In this document: in pieces, positions 34,039 through 42,719 of the stretch
Layout of the letters: every line of letters starts with the position of its first letter
How positions within the stretch are numbered: the stretch's first letter is position 1
NCBI GenBank assembly: GCA_958428235.1
Contig: CAUAFG010000018.1
Location: 1-47,617, forward strand
Direction: 5' to 3'
DNA: 47,617 bases
DNA from: Faeciplasma sp900553675
Lineage (GTDB): Bacteria > Bacillota > Clostridia > Oscillospirales > Ruminococcaceae
Translations under genes and position numbers: made by a program
Notes under the pieces: generated by a model
Database searches by the model: none
Told to the model about the DNA's origin: nothing
Seen by the model: the letters and a program-made list of their open reading frames with translations, nothing else

Positions 34039-35008
34039 GAAGAAAAAGCTTTTAGAAGAGCATCAGAAGGAAATACTTGTTCCCGATTCGGAATACGCTA
34101 TTGAGTGCGAAAACTTAGTTAAAATCTACAAAACCGATCAGATTGAGGTTGTCGCCCTGCAAGGACTTGATTTGCAGGTGAAAAAGGGCGAGCTTGTCGC
34201 GATTGTCGGTTCCTCAGGCTCTGGTAAATCAACGCTTTTGAATATGCTTGGCGGACTTGACAAGCCGAGCGCAGGAGCTTTAAGAGTGGGCGGACGGAAT
34301 CTTTTAAAATTCACCGAAGAGGACTATATGATTTACAAGCGCAATATAGTCGGCTTTGTGTGGCAGAACAACGCAAGAAACCTTGTGCCGTACCTCACCG
34401 CAGTTCAGAATGTCGAGCTGCCGATGCTTTTGCAAGGTCAGAAGCAGCGCCGCGAAAGAGCTTTAGAGCTGCTCGATGCGGTGGGATTGTCGCACAGAAT
34501 TAATTCAAGACTTGATCAGATGTCCGGCGGCGAGCAGCAGAGGGTTGCAATTGCAATATCCCTTGCAAATAATCCAAGCATACTGCTTGCAGACGAACCT
34601 ACAGGCTCGGTTGATACAAAGACATCAGACCAGATTTTAGGAGTATTCAAAAAGCTCAACAAAGAAAAGGGCATAACAATAGTAATAGTAACCCACGATT
34701 TAAGGCTTGCCAAGCAGATTGACCGAGTAATCGCCATCCGCGACGGCAGAACCTCAAGCGAGATAATAAAGAAGACTCATGCAGAAATAATGCGCGAGTC
34801 GAAGGGCTGGGGCGACGATGCAGTCCCGCAGGAAAACGAAGCCCAGGGCGAGGAGTTTGTTTCGGAGGAGCTTATAGTCCTCGACAGAACAGGAAGGCTC
34901 CAGCTGCCCAAGGAATATCTCGAAGCGCTTGAAATAAAGGGCGGTTCGAGAGTAAAGGCGGATCTTGATAAGGAAGAAGAGAGAATCTACATCAGGAAAG
35001 CCGAATAA
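34031..35008 (+). CDS. ABC transporter ATPase, LolD/MacB class, with AbrB-like C-terminal domain
   Basis: The protein (325 residues) has a complete ATPase domain: Walker A GSSGSGKST (about 57-65), signature MSGGEQQRVAIAISL, Walker B ILLADEPTGSVD and H-loop VTHDLRL. After a charged linker (about 250-280) comes a 45-residue tail, ELIVLDRTGRLQLPKEYLEALEI..., that follows the AbrB/SpoVT/MazE swapped-hairpin pattern (compare AbrB, VDELGRVVIPIELRRTLGI). That fold usually dimerises and often binds DNA. The TTG start at 34031 lies within the end of the preceding gene, so the two ATPases are probably made in equal amounts and act as a heterodimer. Confidence 0.88.
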   Translation: MSKKKKLLEEHQKEILVPDSEYAIECENLVKIYKTDQIEVVALQGLDLQVKKGELVAIVGSSGSGKSTLLNMLGGLDKPSAGALRVGGRNLLKFTEEDYMIYKRNIVGFVWQNNARNLVPYLTAVQNVELPMLLQGQKQRRERALELLDAVGLSHRINSRLDQMSGGEQQRVAIAISLANNPSILLADEPTGSVDTKTSDQILGVFKKLNKEKGITIVIVTHDLRLAKQIDRVIAIRDGRTSSEIIKKTHAEIMRESKGWGDDAVPQENEAQGEEFVSEELIVLDRTGRLQLPKEYLEALEIKGGSRVKADLDKEEERIYIRKAE

Positions 35009-35072
35009 ATATTTTTTTAACCTTAAGGGATACATACACAGCAAAGATTATTGAAGAAAGGTGGAAAACACA

Positions 35073-38006
35073 GTGAAAAACAAACTGTTCAGGCGCTTGA
35101 TTTCACTCGCGATAGTTTTAGTGATGATAGTGCCTACTTTGGCTCCGGTATACGCCGCAGGGCTGGACGAGGAAAACGACCTCTCCAAGAATACCGAAAT
35201 CAAAGAAACCTCTGCACAGATTCTCGACGAGATGAACCGTGCAAGCACCTACAGCACATTCTATGATAATCACATTGACGATCCGCGTCCCGACGCAGAA
35301 GTAATCGTCAAGGGCACAGATTACCTCAACCCCAGCGAGGATTCGGGCATTTACACCGACACCATCGATGGCAAAGAGGCTATGGTCTGGCCCGAGGCAA
35401 GCGGCTCGGTAGACTATGTGTTTAACGTAGATAAGGCTGGTATTTACAACATCGAGCTTGACTACTACGCTCTTGAGGGCGCTGCCAACGATATCGAAGT
35501 AAGCTTCGCAATCGACGGCGAGGTTCCCTATGCTACCGCATCGAGAATCCTTCTGAGCAAGATGTGGGTAGACTCGGAAAAGTCCTACATGGTTGATGAA
35601 AACGGAAACCGTGTCTTTAAGCAGGACTCTCATGGCAACCAGATAAGACCTACTCTTCGTGAAGAGCTTGATTGGCAGACCATGCCCGTCAAGGATACAG
35701 ACGGTTTGTTCAACGACCCGCTGAGATTTTATTTCTCTGCCGGCGAGCATACCCTTACCATTACCTCGCAGAAGGCAAGATTCGCACTTGCTCAGCTCAG
35801 ACTTTTCAATCAGAAGCCTACACCTTCTCTTGCAAATGTTGATAACGTCACCACCGACGTAAGCAAGGCTTCTCAGACCACCGGCGTTAACATCCTCTTA
35901 GAGGGTGAAGCTGCCGATTTCAAGTCTGATATCACTCTTTACGCTACATATGATCGTTCGACCTACGTTACATCTCCTGCAAGCCCCACCAAGATGTGCT
36001 ACAACACCATCGGTCAGGCAAACTGGAAGAACGCCGGTCAGACAATAACATGGAAGTTCCACGTCGATAAGGACGGTTGGTACAAGATAGGCATCCGCGG
36101 CAAGCAGAACCAGATGCGCGGTCTTTACTCCAACAGAAGGCTTTATATCGACGACGTTGTTCCCTGCGCCGAGGTTGAAGCCCTTAAGTTCTACTATTCC
36201 GAAATGTGGGATTGCGTTACTCCTAAGGACGCCGACGGAAACGTTATTTACTTCTGGCTTGAAGCCGGCGATCACGAGCTTAAACTCGAAGCGGTTCCCG
36301 GTGAAATCGGCAACATAATGAGAAGACTCGACGATATCGTTTACTATCTCAACAGCTACTACCGCCAGATTCTTCAGATAACCTCACCCACACCTGATGA
36401 ATACAACACCTACATGATCCACAAGCAGATTCCTTCCATCCTTCCCGACTTTGAAAAATATGCTCAGCAGTTAAGAGATATCAAGTCGGAAATCGAGGTT
36501 CTGGCAGGAACAGAAGGTACCGAAGCCGTTTCTTTGGAAACCATGGCTAAGCTTTTGGACAAGTGCATCAAGAGACCGGATGATATCCCCTCAATGCTGG
36601 GTCAGTTAAAGGACGATATAACCTCGCTCTCCCAGTGGATGACCGACTACCGCAGCCAGTATCTCGAAGTTGATATCATCGAAATCCAGTCTGCCGATTA
36701 CGAGTTCACCACCGTTAAGGAAGGCTTCTTCGGCAAAATGAAGTTTGCTTTCCAGTCGTTTATCGGTTCCTTCTTCGAGGATTACAACGTTCTTTCCGAC
36801 GAGAATAAGGACGCTTTAAACGTTTGGGTATCCTTAGGACGTGACCAGGCTCAGATAGTTAAGGAGCTGGTTGACTCTTACTTCGTTGAAGAAACAGGCA
36901 TACCGATATCCGTAAACCTTGTTCAGGGCGGTATCCTTGAAGCTACCCTTGCAGGCAAGGGACCCGACGTTGCCCTCTTCATCGGCGGCGACTTCCCGAT
37001 TCAGCTTGCCGCACGTGACTGCTTGGTTGACCTTTCTCAGTTTGAAGACTACAACGAGATAATCAAGCGCTTCGCTCCCAATATTATGACTCTTTATACA
37101 TATCAGGGCGGAGTTTACGGTCTTCCTATTTCGCAGAACTTCCCGATGATGTTCTGCCGTACCGACGTTTTGCAGTCGTTCGGCTACTACGATGCCCCCG
37201 AGGATTGGGACGCTCTTATCGGAATGCTCCCCACCCTCCAGCGCAGCTACATGGGCGTTGGTCTTAACTTCGACGTTTTCGGTTCATTCATAGTTCAGCG
37301 CGGACTTAACTACTACAACGAATCCAAGACCGCAACAATATTCGACAATCCTATGGCTGTTGACGCTTTCGAGGTCTGGACCAAGTTCTACACCACCTAT
37401 AGCTTCCAGCAGTCGTTCGACCAGTTCAGCCGTTTCCGTACCGGTGAGTATCCCATAATCGTAACCGGTTACACCTTCTACAACCAGCTGTACATGGCAG
37501 CTCCCGAAATCAGAGGACTTTGGGAATTTGACCTTGTTCCCGGCTACAGAAAGGCAGATGGAACTGTTGATCACTCAGTAACATCCTCATCCGCCGGCGG
37601 AATCATCTTCTCCAAGCTTAATGAAAAGCAGAGAAATGACGCTTGGGAGCTTATCAAGTGGTTCACCTCCGAAGAAATCCAGTCTGAATACGGACGTTCG
37701 ATTGAAGCTCTGTTAGGTCCTCTGGGACGTTTCGACACCGCAAACTGCAATGCTCTTACCAAGCTTGCATGGTCGCAGTCTGAAATCGACCTCATTCTTG
37801 AGCAGATGAACTACACCGTTGAAATCGACATCATTCCCGCAACCTACATTGTAACACGTAACATAACCAACGCATTCAGAGAAACCGTTAACCTCAACAA
37901 GAACCCAAGAGACACGCTGCTCTGGTTCAACAGAGATATTAACGATGAAATTCTGAGAAAGTACGAGGAGCTCGGCATCGACATCGAGACCCTCGAGAAG
38001 AAATAA
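35073..38006 (+). CDS. Large extracellular solute-binding protein with two carbohydrate-binding-like domains
   Basis: The protein (977 residues) has a signal peptide without lipobox (ending VYAAG). Two beta-sandwich domains follow with the shared pattern F-VDK-G-Y-I ... IDG-VP ... W ... F-AG-H-L (about 75-240 and 255-410), resembling CBM6/35-type modules. A helical linker (about 410-560) leads to a type 1 solute-binding domain (about 575-960) with KGPDVALFIGGDFPIQLA and PISQNFPMMFCRTDVLQSFG. That domain is the family partner of MalF/MalG importers. GTG 35073 was chosen because AAAGGTGG (35057-35064) is eight bases upstream. Codon use is narrow, suggesting high expression. Confidence 0.88.
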   Translation: MKNKLFRRLISLAIVLVMIVPTLAPVYAAGLDEENDLSKNTEIKETSAQILDEMNRASTYSTFYDNHIDDPRPDAEVIVKGTDYLNPSEDSGIYTDTIDGKEAMVWPEASGSVDYVFNVDKAGIYNIELDYYALEGAANDIEVSFAIDGEVPYATASRILLSKMWVDSEKSYMVDENGNRVFKQDSHGNQIRPTLREELDWQTMPVKDTDGLFNDPLRFYFSAGEHTLTITSQKARFALAQLRLFNQKPTPSLANVDNVTTDVSKASQTTGVNILLEGEAADFKSDITLYATYDRSTYVTSPASPTKMCYNTIGQANWKNAGQTITWKFHVDKDGWYKIGIRGKQNQMRGLYSNRRLYIDDVVPCAEVEALKFYYSEMWDCVTPKDADGNVIYFWLEAGDHELKLEAVPGEIGNIMRRLDDIVYYLNSYYRQILQITSPTPDEYNTYMIHKQIPSILPDFEKYAQQLRDIKSEIEVLAGTEGTEAVSLETMAKLLDKCIKRPDDIPSMLGQLKDDITSLSQWMTDYRSQYLEVDIIEIQSADYEFTTVKEGFFGKMKFAFQSFIGSFFEDYNVLSDENKDALNVWVSLGRDQAQIVKELVDSYFVEETGIPISVNLVQGGILEATLAGKGPDVALFIGGDFPIQLAARDCLVDLSQFEDYNEIIKRFAPNIMTLYTYQGGVYGLPISQNFPMMFCRTDVLQSFGYYDAPEDWDALIGMLPTLQRSYMGVGLNFDVFGSFIVQRGLNYYNESKTATIFDNPMAVDAFEVWTKFYTTYSFQQSFDQFSRFRTGEYPIIVTGYTFYNQLYMAAPEIRGLWEFDLVPGYRKADGTVDHSVTSSSAGGIIFSKLNEKQRNDAWELIKWFTSEEIQSEYGRSIEALLGPLGRFDTANCNALTKLAWSQSEIDLILEQMNYTVEIDIIPATYIVTRNITNAFRETVNLNKNPRDTLLWFNRDINDEILRKYEELGIDIETLEKK

Positions 38007-38023
38007 GGAGGGGAGGAAGACTT

Positions 38024-38971
38024 ATGGCTAAGAAAGAAAAAAATGTTCCGGTAACGCGTGTAGACCCGCATAACAAGCGCGCCTATACATGGCACCTGAT
38101 GAAGCAGAACAAAGCGTGCTACATAATGATGCTTCCGTTCTTCGTGCTCTTCACGATTTTTACCATCGTTCCTGTTTTAATGTCCTTCCCGCTGGGCTTA
38201 ACAAGCTTCAACCTTGTTCAGTTCCCCAGATATATAGGACTGCAGAACTTCTACTCGCTGTTTGTTAACGATGATGTTTTCCTTATCGCAATAAGAAACA
38301 CTCTTATCTTTGCGATATTCACAGGTCCGTTCTCATATGTGCTCAGCTTCATCTTAGCATGGCTCATAAATGAGATGAATCCGTTCTTAAAGGTATTCTT
38401 CACCTTCGTGTTCTACGCTCCTTCGATGACTCCTTCAGCCTTCGTAATCTGGCAGCTGGTATTCTCGGGAGACGCTTACGGATACCTCAACTCGGTTTTG
38501 ATGGATCTGGGAATCATAAACGCCGCAAAGCAGTGGCTGACCGACACGACATACATGATGACGGTTGTTATCATAGTTCAGCTATGGTCTTCGATGGGTG
38601 CCGGATTCTTAGCGCTGCGTGCAGGCTTCCAGAATATCGATACCGCCCTCTATGAAGCGGGCGCTATCGAAGGAATCCAGAACAGATTCCAGGAGCTGTT
38701 TACAATCACAATCCCCGCAATGGGTCCTTCGCTTTTGTTCGCAGCCGTACTTGCAATTTCCGGTGCGTTCACAGTCGGAAGCGTTGGCTCGGCGCTCTGC
38801 GGAATGCCTTCAACAGCCTACGCCGTTCATACCGTTATGAACCACGCACAGGACTACGGCTCAATTCGTTACGAAATGGGCTACGCTTCGGCGATATGTA
38901 TGGTTCTCTTTGCGGCGATGCTTATTACAAACCACGTAATACGCAAGGCGCTGTCGAAGTTTACTGACTAA
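38024..38971 (+). CDS. Sugar ABC transporter permease, MalF type (pair 1)
   Basis: The protein (315 residues) has six membrane helices. The cytoplasmic EAA loop that docks on the ATPase reads YEAGAIEGIQNRFQELFTITIPAMGP. The basic N-terminal tail precedes MLPFFVLFTIFTIVPVLMSF, typical of MalF/UgpA subunits. It follows the binding protein by 17 bases with a strong GGAGGGGAGG site and precedes its MalG partner. It is part of a CUT1-type importer. Confidence 0.92.
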   Translation: MAKKEKNVPVTRVDPHNKRAYTWHLMKQNKACYIMMLPFFVLFTIFTIVPVLMSFPLGLTSFNLVQFPRYIGLQNFYSLFVNDDVFLIAIRNTLIFAIFTGPFSYVLSFILAWLINEMNPFLKVFFTFVFYAPSMTPSAFVIWQLVFSGDAYGYLNSVLMDLGIINAAKQWLTDTTYMMTVVIIVQLWSSMGAGFLALRAGFQNIDTALYEAGAIEGIQNRFQELFTITIPAMGPSLLFAAVLAISGAFTVGSVGSALCGMPSTAYAVHTVMNHAQDYGSIRYEMGYASAICMVLFAAMLITNHVIRKALSKFTD

Positions 38972-38989
38972 TGAAGGAGGGGAGAAATA

Positions 38990-39949
38990 ATGGCGTCAGA
39001 TAAAAGAATCACTGCGGAGCAGCAGCAAAAAATACAGGAAAAGAAGCTCCGCAAGCTGAGAAGAAAGAAAGTCAATATAGATACCGTCCATGTAAAGAAG
39101 TCAAAGGGCAAGCATATAAACAGCTCTTTGGGCGGCGATATCGCAATATTCATACTGCTTTGTCTTTTGGGAATATTCATGATCTTCCCGCTGTACTACT
39201 CGATAGTTCAGTCGTTCAAGCCTATAAGCGAGTTGTTCGTATTCCCGCCTAAGCTTTATGTTATATCTCCTACAACGGAAAACTTCTCCAACCTGTTTAA
39301 GGTTGCAGGAAACCTTTGGGTTCCCTTCTCCAGATACGTATTCAACTCCGTATTCATCACAGTTGCAATTTCGGTATTCCATGTAATAGTTGTCTGCTGC
39401 TGTGCATACTGCCTTTCAAAGTGCCGTTTCCCCGGATACGGATTTTTGAATCAGGTTATCGTAACATCCCTTTTGTTCACATCAACAGCTACATGGATCA
39501 TGCAGTTCGTTGTTATGGCGAAGATGGGAATGATAAACACTTATTGGGCGCTGATACTTCCGAGCGTTGCAACGCCTATGGGACTTTACCTTATGCGTCA
39601 GAGTATGTCGACAATAAACGACTCTATTATAGACGCTGCAAAGGTTGACGGTGCGGGAGTATTCCGCACCTGCTGGCAGGTTGTTATCCCGAACCAGAAG
39701 CCTGCTATTGCAACCCTAATAATTTACGTATTCCAGGGCGCATGGAACGTTCAGGGCGGCGCGCTGGTTTACCAGGAAGACCTTAAAACCCTTCCTACCA
39801 TCATGTCCCAGATCGCGGCTTCGGGTATTGCCCGTCAGGGTATTATCTACGCGTCAGCCGTTGTGCTTATGATTCCTCCGCTCGTCATCTTCCTTATTGC
39901 CCAGAGTAACGTTATGGAAACCATGGCTAACTCCGGTATGAAGGATTAA
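38990..39949 (+). CDS. Sugar ABC transporter permease, MalG type (pair 1)
   Basis: The protein (319 residues) has six membrane helices after an unusually long basic N-terminal tail (about 40 residues, rich in Lys, Arg and Gln). The EAA loop is IIDAAKVDGAGVFRTCWQVVIPNQKP. It is the MalG-type partner of the preceding gene, 18 bases away with GGAGGGGAG as ribosome site. Confidence 0.92.
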   Translation: MASDKRITAEQQQKIQEKKLRKLRRKKVNIDTVHVKKSKGKHINSSLGGDIAIFILLCLLGIFMIFPLYYSIVQSFKPISELFVFPPKLYVISPTTENFSNLFKVAGNLWVPFSRYVFNSVFITVAISVFHVIVVCCCAYCLSKCRFPGYGFLNQVIVTSLLFTSTATWIMQFVVMAKMGMINTYWALILPSVATPMGLYLMRQSMSTINDSIIDAAKVDGAGVFRTCWQVVIPNQKPAIATLIIYVFQGAWNVQGGALVYQEDLKTLPTIMSQIAASGIARQGIIYASAVVLMIPPLVIFLIAQSNVMETMANSGMKD

Positions 39950-40002
39950 TCGAAAAACCATTATACTATTAATACTATAGAAAAGGAAAAAGGTGATAAG
40001 CG

Positions 40003-42063
40003 GTGACGAGTAAAAACATTAAAAGAACGCTTTGTGTAATTCTTGCGCTGATAATGACCTGCTCGCTTATGGCGACTCAGGTATTTGCCGAGGACCCCTA
40101 CAAATCGTACAGCTATAACGCTTGGGCGGAAGCTTTACCCTCGCAGAACGGTTATCTTGTTAAAGACACGATAACCGCCGACGATATGGGTCTTTACCAG
40201 CTTTCAGACCCAACAAGCCCGCTGTTTATCAGCGAAAAAGAACCCAAAAGCTTAAACGACGCAAAGGACTTCTTCCTTTCCGAGAAAAACGAGTTCTATA
40301 TCGTTGATACCGGCAACAACAGAATTTTAAAGACAGACGTTAACTTCAAGCTTCTTGCCTGCTACAAGAACTTTACAGGCTCCAAAGTAACCGAGCCGTT
40401 TACTGATGCAGGCGGCAGCCAGATAAAGCTTGGAAATGTTGATCTGTTTATGGAGTCAAACAAAGATCTGACTTTAGACGGCAATGGCAATCCGATAGTT
40501 CCTGCCGATACCAAGCTGCTTTATAGCGCTACCGGTGGATTGGCTTTGGATAAAAACGACAACCCGGTAATCGTTAAGAACGTTGAGCAGCTTGTGGCGG
40601 CAAACGCCGATCTGATGCTGGACGGCAACGGCAATCCCGCACTGGCAGCAGACGATATGCTTAAGCTTGACGCAAGCGGCAAGCCTGAATTAGATGCAAA
40701 CGGCAACCCCGTAATCGTCAAGGACGACGGTTCGGGTGAGGAGGAAGAAGAGGAAGAAGAACCACCTGCCGAGCCTGCTTTAGACGAAAACGGCAATCCT
40801 ATTCCGACCGATAAAACCTCCTTCATCCTTACTAAGATAGTTGTTGACTTAAAGGCACCAAGCGGCATTTACGTCGACGAAGACGATATAATGTATATCG
40901 CCGACAAGGATAATCAGAGAATAGTAAAGTGTAATCAGAACTGCGAAATAATTACTGAGTACACCAAGCCGGATAGTGAGCTTTACGCTTCTCAGTCGTT
41001 CTACTGCACTAAGGTGCTTGTAGACGCCGCAAAGAACGTTTACGTTATCTGCCCCGCCGTAAACAAGGGCGCTATAATGTATTCTCCTTCCGGAAACTTT
41101 ATCGGATACTACGGTGCTAACCGAGTTGAGGTAACAGCAGAGGTTATCAAAAACAAGATCTGGCGTAAGTTTGCAACTGAATCTCAGATTCAGTCCATGG
41201 TAAAATCGACTCCTGTTGAGTATGCAAACTTCGATATCGACGACGAAGGCTTTATCTACACCGTAACCGAGGTTGCAAACGTCTCGACCGACGCTGTAAA
41301 AAAGCTTAACCCTGCCGGAAACAACATTCTTGAGCTTACAACAAACGCCGCAGACATAATGTTCGGCGATCAGGAATCGGTTACATATTCCGGAACCACC
41401 TACGCAACCAGACTTACCGACATTACGATAGGCGACAACGGACTTATCAACATTCTTGACTACTCTTCAGGACGCGTATTCCAGTACGACAGAGAATGCA
41501 ATCTTTTGTTCATCTTTGGATGCGACCAGGAGCAGCAGAACTCCGGTTTCGACAACCCCAACGCCGTTGAGTGCTTAGGAAATCTCGTCTACGTTTTAGA
41601 CGGTAGAAATCAGGACGTAACCATTTTCGAGGAAACCCTGTTCGGCGCTTACGTTCATAAAGCAGTTGAGCTGTTCAACAGAGGTCTTTACGAAGAAGCC
41701 ATGGATTACTGGCTTGAGGTTATAAAGCGCGACGGTAACTACAACATGGCATATGTAGCGCTCGGAAGAGCATACCTCAACCATGATGATTACGACAACG
41801 CTATCAAGTACTTCAAGCTTGCATTTGAGAATGAGGACTACGACAGAGCATTTGAATCAAGACGTCAGGAAATGCTGAGAAAGAACTTTACACTTATAGT
41901 AATCCTGATAATAGTTCTTATAGTCATCTGGATAATCATCAACATCCTAAAGAAGAAGGGCAAGATTCCGCAGAAGCTTTGGAGAACGTTCTTCAAGTGG
42001 ATATGGTCGAAAATAAAGCCCGGATTTGAAAAAATAATCGCGAAGGGAGGAAAGAATAAATGA
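40003..42063 (+). CDS. Secreted NHL-propeller/TPR protein with C-terminal membrane anchor
   Basis: The protein (686 residues) has a signal peptide (ending QVFAED) and NHL-type propeller blades such as FYIVDTGNNRILKTD and GIYVDEDDIMYIADKDNQRIVK. An insert at about 145-275 carries five or six copies of an LDxNGNPxI repeat and a run of Glu. Then come two TPR-like helix pairs (about 560-620, YEEAMDYWLEVIKRDGNYNMAY...) and a membrane helix (about 627-647) with a basic tail. It would hold a glycan- or protein-binding propeller outside the membrane. GTG 40003 follows AAAGGTGAT. It overlaps the next gene by four bases. No enzymatic motif is seen. Confidence 0.8.
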   Translation: MTSKNIKRTLCVILALIMTCSLMATQVFAEDPYKSYSYNAWAEALPSQNGYLVKDTITADDMGLYQLSDPTSPLFISEKEPKSLNDAKDFFLSEKNEFYIVDTGNNRILKTDVNFKLLACYKNFTGSKVTEPFTDAGGSQIKLGNVDLFMESNKDLTLDGNGNPIVPADTKLLYSATGGLALDKNDNPVIVKNVEQLVAANADLMLDGNGNPALAADDMLKLDASGKPELDANGNPVIVKDDGSGEEEEEEEEPPAEPALDENGNPIPTDKTSFILTKIVVDLKAPSGIYVDEDDIMYIADKDNQRIVKCNQNCEIITEYTKPDSELYASQSFYCTKVLVDAAKNVYVICPAVNKGAIMYSPSGNFIGYYGANRVEVTAEVIKNKIWRKFATESQIQSMVKSTPVEYANFDIDDEGFIYTVTEVANVSTDAVKKLNPAGNNILELTTNAADIMFGDQESVTYSGTTYATRLTDITIGDNGLINILDYSSGRVFQYDRECNLLFIFGCDQEQQNSGFDNPNAVECLGNLVYVLDGRNQDVTIFEETLFGAYVHKAVELFNRGLYEEAMDYWLEVIKRDGNYNMAYVALGRAYLNHDDYDNAIKYFKLAFENEDYDRAFESRRQEMLRKNFTLIVILIIVLIVIWIIINILKKKGKIPQKLWRTFFKWIWSKIKPGFEKIIAKGGKNK

Positions 42064-42695
42064 TTTATGATATGACGCCGATACAGTGGCTTAAACACGT
42101 TATCTTCCACCCCTTTGAAGGCTACGAGGATATGAGATGGAAAAAGCAAGGATCGCTTGTCATAACAGCAGTAATTGTATTCTTCCTTTTCGTTGCTCAG
42201 GTTTTCAATGCAAGATTCGGCGGCTTTGCATATAATATGCGCGCCTACTCCGACATCTTCAATGTAGTTCCGATTCTGGTTCAGTCAATTGTTTACTACT
42301 TAACATGGGTAGTTGCAAACTGGTCCTTCTGCACGCTTTTAGACGGCGAAGGAAACATGAGAAGAATCGCTATCTACTCGGCATACGCACTTGTTCCCTA
42401 TATCGTTTGCAGCATCATTTCAACTGCCATCACCTACTTTGTAACCCTTGATGAAAGCATCTGGGTAACGGCAGTATCGCAGATAGGTCTGTGGTGGTCG
42501 GTAGTGCTTATGGTAATGGGAATGAAAGCCTGCCACCAGTACACATTCTCAAAAACATTGGTCTGCATTATACTGACAATCATCGGAATGCTGCTTATAC
42601 TTTGCCTGCTCGTTCTGATAATGTCTCTGTTCCAGCAGGTATGGCTCTTCTTCCTGACTATCTATACCGAAATAATGTATAGAGTCAGAAGCTAA
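42060..42695 (+). CDS. Yip1-family integral membrane protein
   Basis: The protein (211 residues) begins with the Yip1 pattern LKHVIFHPFEGYEDMRWKKQGS and then has five hydrophobic segments, the layout of the bacterial Yip1/DUF1282 family. Function is unknown; the eukaryotic namesake acts in membrane traffic. Its start overlaps the stop of the NHL/TPR gene (ATGA), so the two proteins are likely made together and may form one complex. Confidence 0.85.
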   Translation: MIYDMTPIQWLKHVIFHPFEGYEDMRWKKQGSLVITAVIVFFLFVAQVFNARFGGFAYNMRAYSDIFNVVPILVQSIVYYLTWVVANWSFCTLLDGEGNMRRIAIYSAYALVPYIVCSIISTAITYFVTLDESIWVTAVSQIGLWWSVVLMVMGMKACHQYTFSKTLVCIILTIIGMLLILCLLVLIMSLFQQVWLFFLTIYTEIMYRVRS

Positions 42696-42719
42696 CAAGA
42701 GCAGAAAGTGAGTATTGAT

